From Engraulis encrasicolus (Eukaryota; Chordata; Actinopteri; Clupeiformes; Engraulidae), in the NCBI RefSeq assembly GCF_034702125.1, contig NC_085858.1, positions 347,001-411,000 of the forward strand: a DNA stretch of 64,000 nucleotides, in the 5' to 3' direction. Position 1 is the first letter of the stretch, and the number at the start of each line of letters is the position of its first letter. A model generated the notes under the pieces. The model saw only the letters and a program-made list of their open reading frames with translations, was not told the origin of the DNA and made no database searches. Position numbers and translations under genes: made by a program. Of the stretch, positions 34,212-48,229 are shown in pieces.

Positions 34212-36014
34212 AAGATCTCCACTTTGGAGGGTGTTTGTGTTTTCAACGTTTTGAACTCTTTGAAAAACACAGTCGTCGTGTGCAAGATAGGCACATCTGT
34301 TCAAATGTTCCACGTTTACCTCACATTACCGTCGTGGTCACGGCCCCTAACATGACCCTTTTGAATCCGACACACACCATCTGATGAGCCTACTTATTTC
34401 TGCGACTCTTTCTACGAGCCAGGCACTTAACCAAATTGGTGAATGATGTGAGTTAAGAAGACTGAGGCAGACGGACCAAGGTGCAAGACCCCTCTACACC
34501 CAGTGAGGGCTTTAGTCAGCAGCACACAGGTTATGAATTTCTACAGGGTAGACACATCCTTAAGGTAAATTGCACAGCAGTTTCATCCTCCAACTTATAA
34601 TGTAGGCCTACATGATGCATGAAATGTTTATGTACACATTTAATCTGTTCTATTCTATCAATTTTACATTCAGACAAGCTGACACAACATGACTACAAGA
34701 ATAACCTAAAGAAAGCATTGCATTTGGTCACAGTGCCTTGCATTACAACCAACATTATACAATATTAAGTATTCAGAGTGACTTTGTCATATACACTGCT
34801 TGCATCGCTTACAGTTAGGACACAGTGAGTAGATTGAACAGGAAAGCAGAGGTGTATGGCATATGCAAATGAGTAAAACAAAGCACAAGACCAGCAGCCT
34901 ATCAGCCCTAAATGTCAGAGCAGTAGTAAGTGACTATGCCATTAGTGCTGTGTACTGTACCATAGTGTGTGGATCGCTGTGAGACTGATGTGGCTAATCC
35001 AAACATAATGACTAGACATGGATAATTTTACACTACAGTGCTCAAAGCCTAGACACTGCGCCTTATCTTGATGACAGACTTGCAATTGTGCCTGTCATGT
35101 CGTGCCATGAATAGAAGTAGATAGAAGTAGATAAGTGACTCAAAGCCAGTACCCAGTCTGAGAAAGACAAGGACCTGGGGTGCACTCCCCCATAACAATG
35201 GATCTTAGGCTTTAGTACAATCTAAAATGGTATATGGTAAATGTATTTACTTTAATGTAAACGATTGATTTTCACAAATGTTCTTAGATTTTCTACAGCT
35301 AGATTTTCTACCCAAACGTCATAATGAAACCGTACATGAAAGCGTGTGCATAGCTTCTAAGATCATTCTTAAGTTGCTCTTAAGGGCCGCTGTCCACACC
35401 TGTGATGCTGAAAGTTACCATTTTTTGCCTGTGGAATGGAACGTAGCATCATAATCTCAAACTAATTATGAGATGCAAGGTGTTCGTTAATGTCGAGACA
35501 TTTTATAGGTGTGGGTCTTCATAGTAGTGTTGTAGCAGTTTGAAACTATTCACAGAAATGTTTGTTAGCAAATGAAATCCAACGTACACAAACAATTAAA
35601 TTCTTCCAGATATTAAACAGAGGAAACAAGTAAATCATGGTCAAAATTAAGAAGACGTCTAAATCAAACAAGTAGGCCTATTTGTTAAAAAACAAGTTCC
35701 AAATTTCAGTGCGGAAAGGTACAATATGTAGCACCCATTCAAGGCTTTGACAACTGTCTGGAGAAAGCCAGCCTGCTGTTATTAAAAACACAATGGCGGT
35801 CAAAGTGTCCACAAATCCCATCTTTGCCTTTCTGTTATACCCTACTACGCTGTCATGTCCGAAGCCTATATCCCAGTTTCCCCCTTTCGGAATTATCTTT
35901 GCTTACTTTTCATAAAGAGGAAAGAAGGTGCAACGACTTGGTGACATAAGATTTCTTTTTTTGGATGAGGTTTTGGCACTGTGACCTCCCGACCTTTTTT
36001 TTCATGAACATCTT
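34212..36014. other. intronic sequence, nothing recognised
   Basis: No coding frame, paired ends or clear repeat family found. TTCTTAAGTTGCTCTTAAG near 35365 resembles the repeat unit at 16.5 kb. Confidence 0.35.
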
Positions 36015-36218
36015 GGGCCCTTCTCAAAACCAAGGACAGTGTCCTTCCACGTGTATCAGCCTAATTAGTCACACCCAGTGATCAGATACTCTTTATTAGT
36101 GACACCCAGTGATTGGATATTCTGTAGAGTTCACCAAAGAGAGTATCCAATCACTGGGCGTGACTAATTAGGCTGATACACTTGGAAGGACACTGTCCTA
36201 GGTTTTGAGAAAGGCCCC
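36015..36218. mobile_element. hairpin MITE, about 204 bp
   Basis: Arms of about 58 bp: GGCCCTTCTCAAAACC, GGACAGTGTCCTTCC and GTATCAGCCTAATTAGTCAC on the left, and the reverse complements on the right. The centre carries CACCCAGTGAT twice and ATCACTGGG once inverted. Confidence 0.75.
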
Positions 36219-36980
36219 TTGTCTTTGGTCGCCACGGCCCCTTTACGGACCATAAACTCTACGATAGTGTTATGTGTGAAATTAAGTAGTATTTAGGCTT
36301 AAGTAGTGCTTAAGTCGTTTTGGGAAATGCAGCCCGGGATGGCATCAGCGGTGCATAGAGACAGTTTATGGGGATGAGACGTGATCTCACACATTGGAAT
36401 ACCAGAGAAGGTCGAAGCAATGAGAAGGGTCACTGTCATTTGTTCCCATTGTACTGTCAAAAATATTCAGTTCCACTTAAATGGCGATGGTGGGCTAGGA
36501 AACATCAGTGGGAGTCAATGGGGCAAGCTGCTAAAATGTCCTTCAATTTCCAGAGATCAGTCTCATGAATACAAATTTCCTGTTAAGATGTAATAAAATG
36601 AAGCATAGTCTAATCAAATAAAGCACAGCCCGCACTTTCTGAATCTCAGATAAACACATCTGCTACCAATTAATGCCATTAAGTATAGGAATGTGCTTAC
36701 AATGCAGCATTGGTGTACTTTAATCTGTTCTTTCAATAAGTCCAAGATATTTGTGGCACCCCATATCCCAATCAAACTCCAAAACCAATCTATCTCCTTT
36801 GGCAGTGGTGGGTTACTGTATCACCTGCTGTGGATTGTCCAGTGTGTGCCCCACATATGTGTACCTGACGCCAACAGATATGGTCGCAGTGGCATCCAAA
36901 AATGATTGCATTTCAAGGGCCCCACAATTTGTACTAATAAAACACCCTAACCCTGTTCAGAACAAACCTACATCACCCTA

Positions 36981-37186
36981 AATGGTAAATGGACTGCATT
37001 TACATAGCACCTTTTCACACACACTGGTGGACATGGCTTCCACACAGGGTACCAGCCCACCACCAGGAGCTATTTGGATCAAGTATCTTGCTCAAGGATA
37101 CATTGATGGGGTCAGGCAGAGCAGGGCTCGAACCTAAACTTCTGGTTGCCAAACAGATCATCTACCACCTGTGCCACCACTGCCCC
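36981..37186 (+). repeat. dispersed fish repeat with tRNA-like end
   Basis: AAATGGACTGCATTTACATA, TTGCTCAAGGATACATTGATG, GGGCTCGAACC and CTACCACCTGTGCCACCACTG in this order match a very common teleost repeat whose 3' part resembles a tRNA. It lies 28 bp from the end of the IVS6 exon. Confidence 0.55.
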
Positions 37187-37213
37187 AGCTCATAATTATA
37201 CTACACCACAGAC

Positions 37214-37534
37214 CTGCCCTGGTGAGTTCGACGCGTGCCTCCCAAACAGCTCCCTGCCAGCAGGCCCAGGGGAGCCGGGTCCGGTGGAGATGTGACTCAG
37301 CCTCCTCTCCATCTCCATCTCCTGCTCCATCTCCTGCTGGATCTCCGCGTCCATTGCCGCCTCCTCCTTGGCCTCCTTGTTGCTCTCCTCCAGGTGCTTC
37401 ATGAGCACGGCCACCACCACGTTCACCAGCACGAACTGGGCCATCAGCACAAACGTCACAAAGTAGATGGGTGACACCACGTGTAGATAGCTCAGGCAGT
37501 GCTCCTCATATGGCTTGCACTCCCGCAGCGTGTC
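37214..37534 (-). CDS. cacna1h: T-type Ca2+ channel alpha-1 exon, IVS6 and proximal C-terminus
   Basis: The 321-bp exon (107 codons, phase 0 at both ends) begins DTLREC, crosses the extracellular end of domain IV, then the IVS6 helix ([20 protein letters not shown]), the conserved [16 protein letters not shown] segment and a glutamate/methionine-rich acidic stretch (roughly residues 55-78). That proximal tail is a known gating determinant in Cav3 channels. It ends HASNSPGQ. The acceptor is CTCCACACAG and the donor GTCTGTGG. A dispersed tRNA-like repeat begins 28 bp past the donor. The sequence fits all Cav3 paralogues; AMDAEI resembles Cav3.2 most. Confidence 0.92.
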
Positions 37535-37831
37535 CTGTGTGGAGGGACAGCACACAGGAGTAGGAGGAACAGCTAAGTATTACTAATCAACAGAGATGCG
37601 ACCAAGTCACTAATTTGCAAGTCATAATTAAGTCCTTCCAATGAAGCCCGAGTAAAGTCATAAGTTAAGAAACATTTGATCAAGTCCAAGTTGTACCAAA
37701 GCCAAGTCAAGTCTCATTTTTCACCATGTCCTTAGGGTCATTTCACGTGAAATCAGACACTTTGGGACCCGACCGACACGGATTTCAAACTCGGTGTGTG
37801 TGATTTTTTTTTCTTCAATTTTTTAAATGTA

Positions 37832-39454
<1,623 letters not shown>

Positions 39455-39456
39455 TA

Positions 39457-41001
39457 TATATATTTTTTTTTTAAAGGATTATTTATTTATTTTATTTTTT
39501 TATTATTATTTTTTTTACTTTTGGGGGAAATTCCAGAATATTGGTACATTTCCTGTCCCACCACTTACATTTCAAATGTACATTTCCAAAATATCTAAAT
39601 TACTATTTTTGTGAACAATGTACTTGTTACAAGACAAACTGTAAAGTTTGGTGGAAAAATAAGCTCCTTGAATATTATTCCAAAGGCCAAATATCTTTGG
39701 AACACCCCAAAAAATGGCCGTTTTCTCTTGTCCCACACATTGGGTTACCAACTCCTTTGCCAAATTTCACAATTAAAATAAGCTCTAAATAAATTACTTC
39801 ATCTTGTATGTTGTTGATATGCATCTCATTTACTTATGTAAATAACTTCTTTGGTCTACATTGTATTGCATGTTACAGTTTTTATGCTTTTAAGTTGTGT
39901 CCCACAACATGTGTGTAACCCTGTTACCATAGGGAATTTTACCTGGCAGGGAAAGAGTTAAAAACATTTGCCTACTGTCACAAAGGAAGTTTCATTACAA
40001 GGACATTTTCTGCCCACATGGCAAGACCAAGGGTGAATTCTCTAACAATTTTTAAGGTTTTTTTCCAAATATGTTTGTCCAAGTTGTGTGCGTCACTCAG
40101 TGAACGCAACCCTGTTACTCATATTGTAAGACTAACATTGAGTAGAGTCAAAATTTACTTTATATATTTATATAACCATGTTTGTCCTTGATCTTGTACA
40201 CATAGATTAATTTTACAGTTAGCATCTGTTCCTGGAGTAAACCACAACTTAGCCTAGATTTGCAACCCTGTTACTGTTGTATTTTTACTACATTGATGAA
40301 TCACATTTCTATTTGTTGTGTCTTCATGGTAGTTGTATTTTCATGGAAGCATTTCAGTAATCCTGTGTAATGGGCTTATATTCATGGCATTTTATAGGGT
40401 TTTTACAGATTTTCATTCAACCCCTGAAACCCTGTTACTCAACCTCAACCCTGTTTCTGTAACATTTTTAGCTAAAATAATGTTGTATAATATCCTTTTC
40501 CTGCAAAAGTCAATAACACTGCCCTTTAAATGATTTGAATCATTCATTCTATGTACAGTTCAACAAATATCTGAAGATAAAACTTAACTTAAACTTAAAA
40601 CTTCAATAAAAATAGAACCACACCACATGCGACATTTCAGTTAAGAAACACTTTGAAAGTCAGTAAAATGTAAGGAAACTAGTAATTACCCGAAATCAAA
40701 TTGTTAATTCAATTGTAAATATCTTTCTTTATATGCTGGCGAAAGATTTGAAAAAAATATATTAAAATATAATTTTTTACAGGATTTTAAGTATTGGTAA
40801 CAGGGTTGCACCAAATATGTTGCATACCAACTTAAGCATCTAATTTTAAAAAATGATTTGATACCTGAGCTTGACGAATCAAACTTTTTGATAGTATATT
40901 ACCTGTAGTTAATAAATATGACAAAAAAATATCAAATTAAAGATCAGATTTTCAGAAGTGACCACCCCTGAAATGTACCAAAATCCTGGAATGTCCCTTA
41001 T
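39457..41001. mobile_element. element with recurrent AACCCTGTTAC motif, hosting the Tc1
   Basis: GGAAATTCCAGAATATTGGTA (near 39527, first bases of the unit) pairs with TACCAAAATCCTGGAATGTC (near 40977). Between them AACCCTGTTAC recurs at about 39913, 40109, 40264, 40428 and in variant form at 40446, and inverted (GTAACAGGGTT) at 40796. The AT-rich sequence left of the Tc1 probably belongs to the same unit. No gene. Confidence 0.45.
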
Positions 41002-41164
41002 ACCTTTATTTGATAGGACAGTCTAAGATGGTGACAGGAAGCGAGTGGGACAGAGAGACGGGGTGGGATCTGGAAATGACCCCGGCCGAACTTGAACCGG
41101 GGTCCTCGTGCGCATGCAAGCCAAAATGTGGGGGGCTTAGCGCGCTGCGCCACAGCGCCCCCCT
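41002..41164 (-). repeat. tRNA-derived SINE-like repeat, copy 2
   Basis: Same family as 12442-12610: TTTATTTGATAGGACAG, GGGACAGAGAGACGGGG, a B-box-like CCCGGTTCAAG on the minus strand, and a GCGCCCCCC end. It interrupts the left arm of the foldback at 37737-42426. Confidence 0.6.
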
Positions 41165-42550
41165 TGGTGTGTCTTTTTAGTAGCAAAGTAGCACCCCAGA
41201 ATTGCATTGGTTTGAATCTGACATGAATATTAAAGGAGAAACAGACTAGGAAAGGTTCACATGTGAGGGTAGGACACTATACATTCAGCCTTGATTATAT
41301 CAGTCAGTGTCAGTCACAAAAAGCTGTCTGTGGTGTTGTTTGAAAGCTCTTTTCTGGCTCTACACATTACACAATCAGCTTGGAATACAACAACCCTCAG
41401 AATATGAATTATGATAAATTGAAAAATGTAATATAGAAAAAAAAACATATTTTAAAATGGCCAGTTCCTTGTCCAAACGTAGCCTGCAATGCCATGAACA
41501 ACACCTGAAATTCTGGTGCTTGGTTCTTTATTCATTTCAGAGATAATGGGACATAAAGGTTGAAATGAGTTGTAATGAGGTAGTAATAGAGTAGTGTCAG
41601 GGACAAGACTGGACTGGCCATCAGGCATAACGGGCATTTTCCCGGTGGGCCCTGCACCCTCGTCGGTCCCTATTCCAAGAACTCAAAACCTACACAGCTT
41701 CTGCCCATTGTCAATGGACACGGTGGACGCTGGACCATTGTCAGCATTCAGAGAAGGCTGGGTTGAAAGAATAAGCTCAGTAAAGGAATTCTCTAAATGT
41801 TCAAGCATAAAAGGGTATGTTGTAGCTGTACATGATGGCAACTAGTGGCTAGCATGTGTTGAGGAATGTATGCCGAGCACTGGAGAGGTGAAACTGAACT
41901 TCCTGCATCCTCATGGACCATCTCCATCCTTCACATATTCCGATAGACATATATTCTGATGTCATATTTTTGAGTCCCATTATCTCTGAAATTAATAAAG
42001 AACGAAACACCAGCATTTCAGGTGTTGTTCATGACATTGCCGCTACGTTTGGACAAGGAACTGGCCATTTTAAAATATGAGTTTTTTAGATATTCAATTA
42101 ATTTTTCAATTTATCATAATTCATACTCTGAGGGTTGTTGTATTCCAAGCTGATTGTGTAATATGTAGAGCCAGAAAAGAGCTTTCAAACAACACCACAG
42201 ACATCTTTTTGTGACTAACACTGACTGATATAATCATGGCTGAATGTATAGTGTTCTACGCTCATTTATAAACCTTCGCTAGTCTGTTTCTCCCTTAATA
42301 TTCATGTCAGATTCAAAACAATGCAGTTCTGGGGTGCTACCTTGCTACTAAAAAGGCACACCAAGTCTGATTGAAATCCGGGTTGGTCGAGTCCCAAAGT
42401 GTCTGATTTCACGTGAAATGACCCCTTAACAAGTCACCATGTATTCTATTCCTCTATCTTGACAAATATGTTTGGTCATAAATTCATTACCTCTCCACAC
42501 TACTATACATGTCCCCTGTAGCATTCTTTTAAAATATATATTTTGAAGGG

Positions 42551-42715
42551 CTTTTTTTGCCTTTATTATTGACAGGGCACTGGAGGAGAGACAGGAAATG
42601 AGTGGGCAGGGAGACACGGGGAAGGATCGGCAAATGACCCAGGCAGGAATCGAACCCAGGTCTTCGGCGTAGTAACCCAGGCCACCATTTGGCCACAGCA
42701 GGGCCCCCTGCAGTG
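42551..42715 (-). repeat. tRNA-derived SINE-like repeat, copy 3
   Basis: TTTATTATTGACAGGGCAC, GGAGAGACAGGAAATGAG, minus-strand GGGTTCGATTCC (B-box) and a GGGCCCCC end. The same layout as the copies at 12.4 and 41.0 kb. Confidence 0.65.
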
Positions 42716-42780
42716 TTCTTAACAAAAATAGTGGACCTACTGGTACTGGTAAATCATTTAATTAAAAATAAATTCATATA

Positions 42781-44213
42781 CAAACCCCAACTCCGATGAA
42801 GTTGGGACATTTGGTAAACAGTGAATAAAATCAAAATGATATCATTTTCAAAACATTCAATCTATTCATTAGATGGAGAATAGTGAAAAGACAACATATT
42901 AAGTGTTAAAACTGAGAAAAAATATTGTTTTGGGGGACATATGTACTCATTTCTAATTTGATAAATCCAACACGTCTCAAAAGAGTTGGGACGGGGACAA
43001 TAAATGGCAGCAAATGTCGAGGAAGACTAAAAGCAAAACAAAAGACAACACTTAACAGTTAAATACATTAACCGATGAGATGATTTTATATAAAAAACAG
43101 TGTTAATTCCTATCTTGGACATGATTTCACCAGCTTAAATGGTGGGTGTATTCCTTGTCATATTTTGCAATGTTTTCCTTTCTGTAGTGCTTACAGTGTG
43201 ACAGGTCTTGACCAAAAACCCACCATTTTATCACCTGCTGGTCCTTATGATGGAGCCAAACTGTTAAGACATAGTAGAGAATGCAATTTGACCTTACTAT
43301 GTGGCAGTAATCGAAGATCTCCCTTCAAAATATAATGCATGAGTGGCTTTTCATGCTGTTTAAAACCCATTTATACCATTCAGCACTGTATTTAACACTT
43401 CAGATGAGTGAGAACATCTTAACCAATGCACTACTGCACCCGCATGCCATCATGGAGGCTGACCTTTGAAGCTAGCACTAACACAAGTTGGATGGTCCAT
43501 TTTTACTGTAGCACAGGATGTGCAATGCTCTATTATTGTCAAAAAGAATGGACTTCTACAACTTCTGCTGACTTCTGTAAGCAATGTCTTCTGGGTCTAT
43601 TTCAAGTGAGCTCAGGTGCTTAGGAGAATGTTACACCCCTGTATCATTTTCATGCATTAAGCATTCTTAATATGGTAAATTTTCAATAGCTCTAGCACTC
43701 CAGGAATTAGAGTGAGACTACAGCCGATATATATTTCATGATGTCATGAACCTATACAATGATTTTATTAACAAAAATATGTCTTATATACACTCAATCG
43801 TGGTAAATCAAAGGGAATTCAAAAATGTATGTAATAACTATGGTAATTATTCCCTTTGCATCTTTAATTCTGAGTGACTCAGCCTCTCTGTGATGATCTT
43901 ATACCTGGACACCTATATTGTCCGTCAGTACAATTCATTTTGAAATGTTCTTCTTTGTTGTTTTATCTTATTTGGATGTTTACTAAATTTCACTGATCCC
44001 CGTCCCAACTCTTTTGAGACGTGTTGGATTTATCAAATTAGAAATGAGTACATATGTCCCCCAAAACAATATTTTTTCTCGGTTTTAACACTTAATATGT
44101 TGTCTTTTCACTATTCTCCATCTAATGAATAGATTGAATGTTTTGAAAATGATAGCATTTTGATTTTATTCACTGTTTACCAAACGTCCCAACTTCATCG
44201 GAGTTGGGGTTTG
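42781..44213. mobile_element. TA-flanked non-autonomous element with ~215-bp inverted repeats
   Basis: Starts CAAACCCCAACTCCGATGAA and ends TTCATCGGAGTTGGGGTTTG, with TA on both sides. Inverted repeats run about 215 bp to GTTGGGACGGGG / CCCCGTCCCAAC. The 1-kb interior has no transposase. TA target and size suggest Tc1/mariner-type mobilisation. Confidence 0.8.
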
Positions 44214-44632
44214 TACAAATGCACAAAATGGAATACATTTAGACTAGACATGCCGTTGCAAATCATTGAAAGCTAAAACTATCAAGTCAAAGTCAAGTCT
44301 CGAGTCAATAGCATACCAGTCCAAGTCAAGTCACAAGTCATTCCTAATATTACCAGGTCAGGTCTCAAGTCATCAATTTGTGACTCAAGAGTGACTCAAG
44401 TCCAAGTCACAAGTCCACATCTCTGCTTATCAATGTCAGCAAGGATCACATTACTAATCAAAGCTCTGCAAGGGCTAGACATGACTGACCAAATTTGCCT
44501 ATCAATGTCTGTATAATTATCATTAATCATCTTACTTGAATATCATAACAGCATCAAGTATTTGTTTATCTTTCTCTTAAAGGAAGAATTTAACAACTTT
44601 TTAAAATAATTGATGGACAGGAATAGGGTTAC

Positions 44633-44754
44633 CTTCATAATGCCATTCCAATTATCCCCTGTGGACACTCTGAAGAGCGTGAGGAAGGCCATGCCAAAGT
44701 TTTCAAATGTGGCATGTCTGCTGAGGCCCTCACAGGGGTTGTCGTCAGTGCATT
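44633..44754 (-). CDS. cacna1h: T-type Ca2+ channel alpha-1 exon, domain IV pore loop
   Basis: The 122-bp exon reads [19 protein letters not shown] and continues through [19 protein letters not shown]. It contains the re-entrant P-loop with the TGDNW motif; its aspartate is the domain IV residue of the EEDD selectivity filter that defines T-type (Cav3) channels, against EEEE in high-voltage-activated channels. It ends in phase 0 (ATG AAG then GTAACC). The next coding exon is 7.1 kb away, across an intron packed with nested transposons. Confidence 0.92.
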
Positions 44755-45159
44755 CTGGAATACATCAGCATAATCAGCAGTTCAGGCAGATAATTAGTCA
44801 CTCAAGCTCAACACTCAAACACAAACGAATCTACACACAAACACACGCGTGTTCGATTGCATAGCCCACGTCCACAAATGTTGATTCATTAAGGGAAATG
44901 GCAGCTGGATGCGATCGGACAGCAGGTGCTTAGCATTGATTCCAGTTCTGGCTTAAGGGATAAATCTTAGGCTTTAAACACTTGTTTTTGGAAGGCCATC
45001 AGGCTAACTGTCATTTGATTTGATGGAGGTAAGTCTTCAGTAATGCACACACACCTTCGACACCCCCACCGGACACATGCACGCACACACACACAAATGC
45101 ACACGCACACATGCTAAGAAATAGGCACACCCACACGCCAGAGTAATACATTTTCTTGG
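44755..45159. other. intron sequence, nothing recognised
   Basis: A loose CA/CACG tract lies at 45050-45110. The remainder is unremarkable. Confidence 0.4.
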
Positions 45160-45175
45160 CTAAATTAATTTGGAT

Positions 45176-45403
45176 TAAATGATGGAAGTCCGCAACACTG
45201 TTAATGCTCCCAGTGATTTATTTGCATGACGTTTCGGACCTTCGTCCTTTCTCAAGTTGCACTTGAGAAAGGACGAAGGTCCGAAACGTCGTGCAAATAA
45301 ATCACTGGGAGCATTAACAGTGTTGCGGACTTCCATCATTTATTTCAGTTACTCTGTTTTGTCCAGCACCTGTACCACTGATGTGCGCGCATTCTCTACC
45401 TTC
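45176..45403. mobile_element. second hammerhead-family insertion with inverted 5' part
   Basis: Flanked by 16-bp direct repeats CTAAATTAATTTGGAT (45160-45175) and CTAAATTAATATGGAT (45404-45419), 15 of 16 identical. The left part (about 45180-45257) is the exact inverse of the following ~80 bp around CTCAAGT-TGC-ACTTGAG. The forward part carries GGACGAAGGTCCGAAACGTC then AATAAATCACTG. The right tail has CAGCACCTGT and TGATGTGCGCGCAT, shared with the 7.0-kb copy. Head-to-head partial copies fit Penelope-like elements, by inference. Confidence 0.6.
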
Positions 45404-45644
45404 CTAAATTAATATGGATCCCTTGTGCTGAACAGTAGTACTATGCTGAGAGAAAGGATGCCTTCTGTATTGTGTAGCTATCTTTAACACAGCTGACCTG
45501 TATACACAGCACTGACCTACACTATAGTCTAACGTGGCAGTGGTGGACACTGTTTTTTTGGTAGAAAAGCTACATTCTCAACCACTGTAGTGGGCTAAGA
45601 AGACAGACAAATGTTTCAGCCTAAACCTTCTTCTGAAGAAGGCT

Positions 45645-48030
45645 TACCGGGCAAATACACCAGCCGCAACGAGATTCAAGCAACAGAGAATCGCTTCTTT
45701 GTAGCAAGAGCGATAGGAGCGATTGAAGCGACTAGAGTATGTCCGTGAAAAGCAGAATGCAAGCATTCCAACATTCCCATTGGCTGTGGCGGCTGTCGCT
45801 GAACCGCGTCATAGCTAATGCCGGGCATACACTGTGCGATATTTTCAGTTGTGGGTATTAAGCTCCTGCTCACACTGCATGAGGAAATTTCGCGATTTAA
45901 AAGTTCATATCTCACGACTCACGTCATCACACTACACGAGCCGACGGTGGGATGGGAGCAGAATGGTCCGACTGTGTGACACAACACGCGTGTTTCCCAA
46001 GGCTGCAGAGGAGGGAACATGCACACCTGAGGTGGAGATGAGTACGTGATCAAGAGTGAATTGCACGTCCCTATTAACTTGTGCATGTGTAATGTCAAAT
46101 CGGGCCGTAGCACTGCTTTAACTGTGCGATTTAAGCTGGGCTTACACTGTGTGACTTTTGCCCCGATTTGGCACTCGCACGATTTTCTGGGAGTCGGGCC
46201 GATTTCTTGTTTAATCGCAGGTCAGTTGTGAGTCTCGCATCGTGCAGTGTACATGGGGTAACGACAAGCGATTTCGCCTCACGGTCATGCAATCGCAGGG
46301 TCGCAAGAGAATCTGTTCGAAATCCTGGTCGTGTCTCGTGCGTAAATCTCACAGATGAAGCAGTGCTATGACCGGATTTGACATTTCACATGCACAAATT
46401 ACAAGTAATAGGGCCGTGCGATTCACTGTTGAGCGCGACCTCGCCTCCACCTCAGGTGCGCATGTTCCCTCCTCTGCAGACCGGGGAAACATGCCTGTCG
46501 CGTCAGTGGAAGCATTTGGCTCGCATCCGACTGTCGGCTATTATACATCGCATTCCACATTATTACGCAAATTACATGTTTTGCTGTTTCCCCAAATAAT
46601 CAATAGAAATGACAGTCGTCATAATTTTCAAGTCATCAGCCATTAGAGTACAATTAAAAAGTTTTTGAACGAACCTTCCAATGATAATGGTATTTTTTAA
46701 AATAATAAAAAACTTAAAATGCCCAAAAGTGCTCTGTTCCAAATTATTATGCAAAACAGTTTTGTAGTGATGTAATCCAAATTTCTTTCTTTTTTCCATT
46801 TGCAAATTCCAAACAGTTATCATTTGGTACATTCTAAATTACATTTCAATGTTCAAAACTTGGCTATAAGCTGTAACTGGAATGCTGCATTCAACATTGA
46901 AGTCAATGGCAGGGCATTGCATGGGAGTTATGCCCAGATATCCTTGATGCTTTGCTCTTAGCTGTTTCTCACATAACATCCCATTCATTTTCAAAGGGGT
47001 TTTATGTCTGGTGAGTTAGAATGTTGATACCACCAAAGCACCTAAACGTGGCATGGAAATCTACGGGTATATTGAAGAGTGAAGTGTGGGTCACCAGACC
47101 AAACAAACAGAAACAGCTGAGAGCAAAGCATCAAGGATATCTGGGCTTCCATAACTCCCATGCAATGCCCTGCCATTGACTTCAATGTTAAATGCAGCAC
47201 TCCAGTTACAGCTTATAACCAAGTTTTGAACATTGAAATGTAATTTAGAAGGTACCAAATGCCAACTGTTTTGCTGTAAATGGGAAAAAAGAAAGAAATT
47301 TGGATAACAACATTACAAAACTGTTTTGCGTAATAATTTGGAACAGAGCACTTTTGGGCATTTTAAGTTTTTTGTTATTTAAAAAAATACCGTTATCATT
47401 GGAAGGTTCGTTCAAAAACGTTTTAATTGTACTCTAATGGCTGATGACTTGAAAATTATGACGACTGTCATTTCTATTGATTATTTGGGGGAAACAGCGA
47501 AAAATGTCATTTGCGTAATAATGTGAAATGCGGTGTAGTGTGAGGACGTGAGTCGTGAGATATGAACTTTTAAATAGTGAAATTCCATTGTGCAATGTGA
47601 GCAGGAGCTTAACACCCACAAGTGAAAATATCGCATAGTATGTACCCGGCTTTAATCACGAGGCACGACCAGGATTTCAAACAGTTTTGATTTTCTTGCG
47701 ACCCTGCGATTGCACGATCGTGAGGCGAAATAGCTTGTCGTCACCCCATGTACACTGCACGATGCAAGACTCACAAATGAGCAAGAAATCGGCCGGACTC
47801 CCAAAAAGTCGCGTGAGTGCCAAATCGTGGCAAAATCTAGGCAAAAGTCGCATAGTGTAAGCCCAGCTTTGGTTGTATAATATTCCCAGGCGTTCAACTA
47901 CAAACTGCCGTCGTGCAAATCGCCTCTAGTCACCCGAATCGCTTTTGTCACGCAACAAAAGTCAAATACAAAGTCAATTACTTCTGTCTCTCACCTCGCT
48001 CAAGTCGCAGCTGGTGTATTCGTGCGGTTA
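45645..48030. mobile_element. nested foldback complex, about 2.4 kb
   Basis: Outer ends AATACACCAGC (near 45654) and GCTGGTGTATT (near 48010) are inverted. Inside, GCCGGGCATACACTGTGCGAT (first bases near 45822) pairs with a CGCATAGTATGTACCCGGC end near 47651. Another pair, GGGCTTACACTGTG, lies at 46138 with its inverse near 47866. Innermost is a palindrome with arms of about 46560-46890 and 47190-47520. Several non-autonomous elements probably inserted into one another. No gene. Confidence 0.6.
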
Positions 48031-48229
48031 GTCAGAAACTCAGTCCAAAATGTCTGTCTGTCATGCTATCCTACTAAAATAAAATACAAGTATCACACTC
48101 CAGATTGCAGCTTTTCTACAAAAAAATTACGGATCTCTTCACTGGCCTCTAAAAAAACCTAGTAAAAACTGTTTTGCAAAAGACTGTTGCGGAGAGTGTG
48201 TCAGTGTTTAAGGAAGGGGGGGGGGTACT

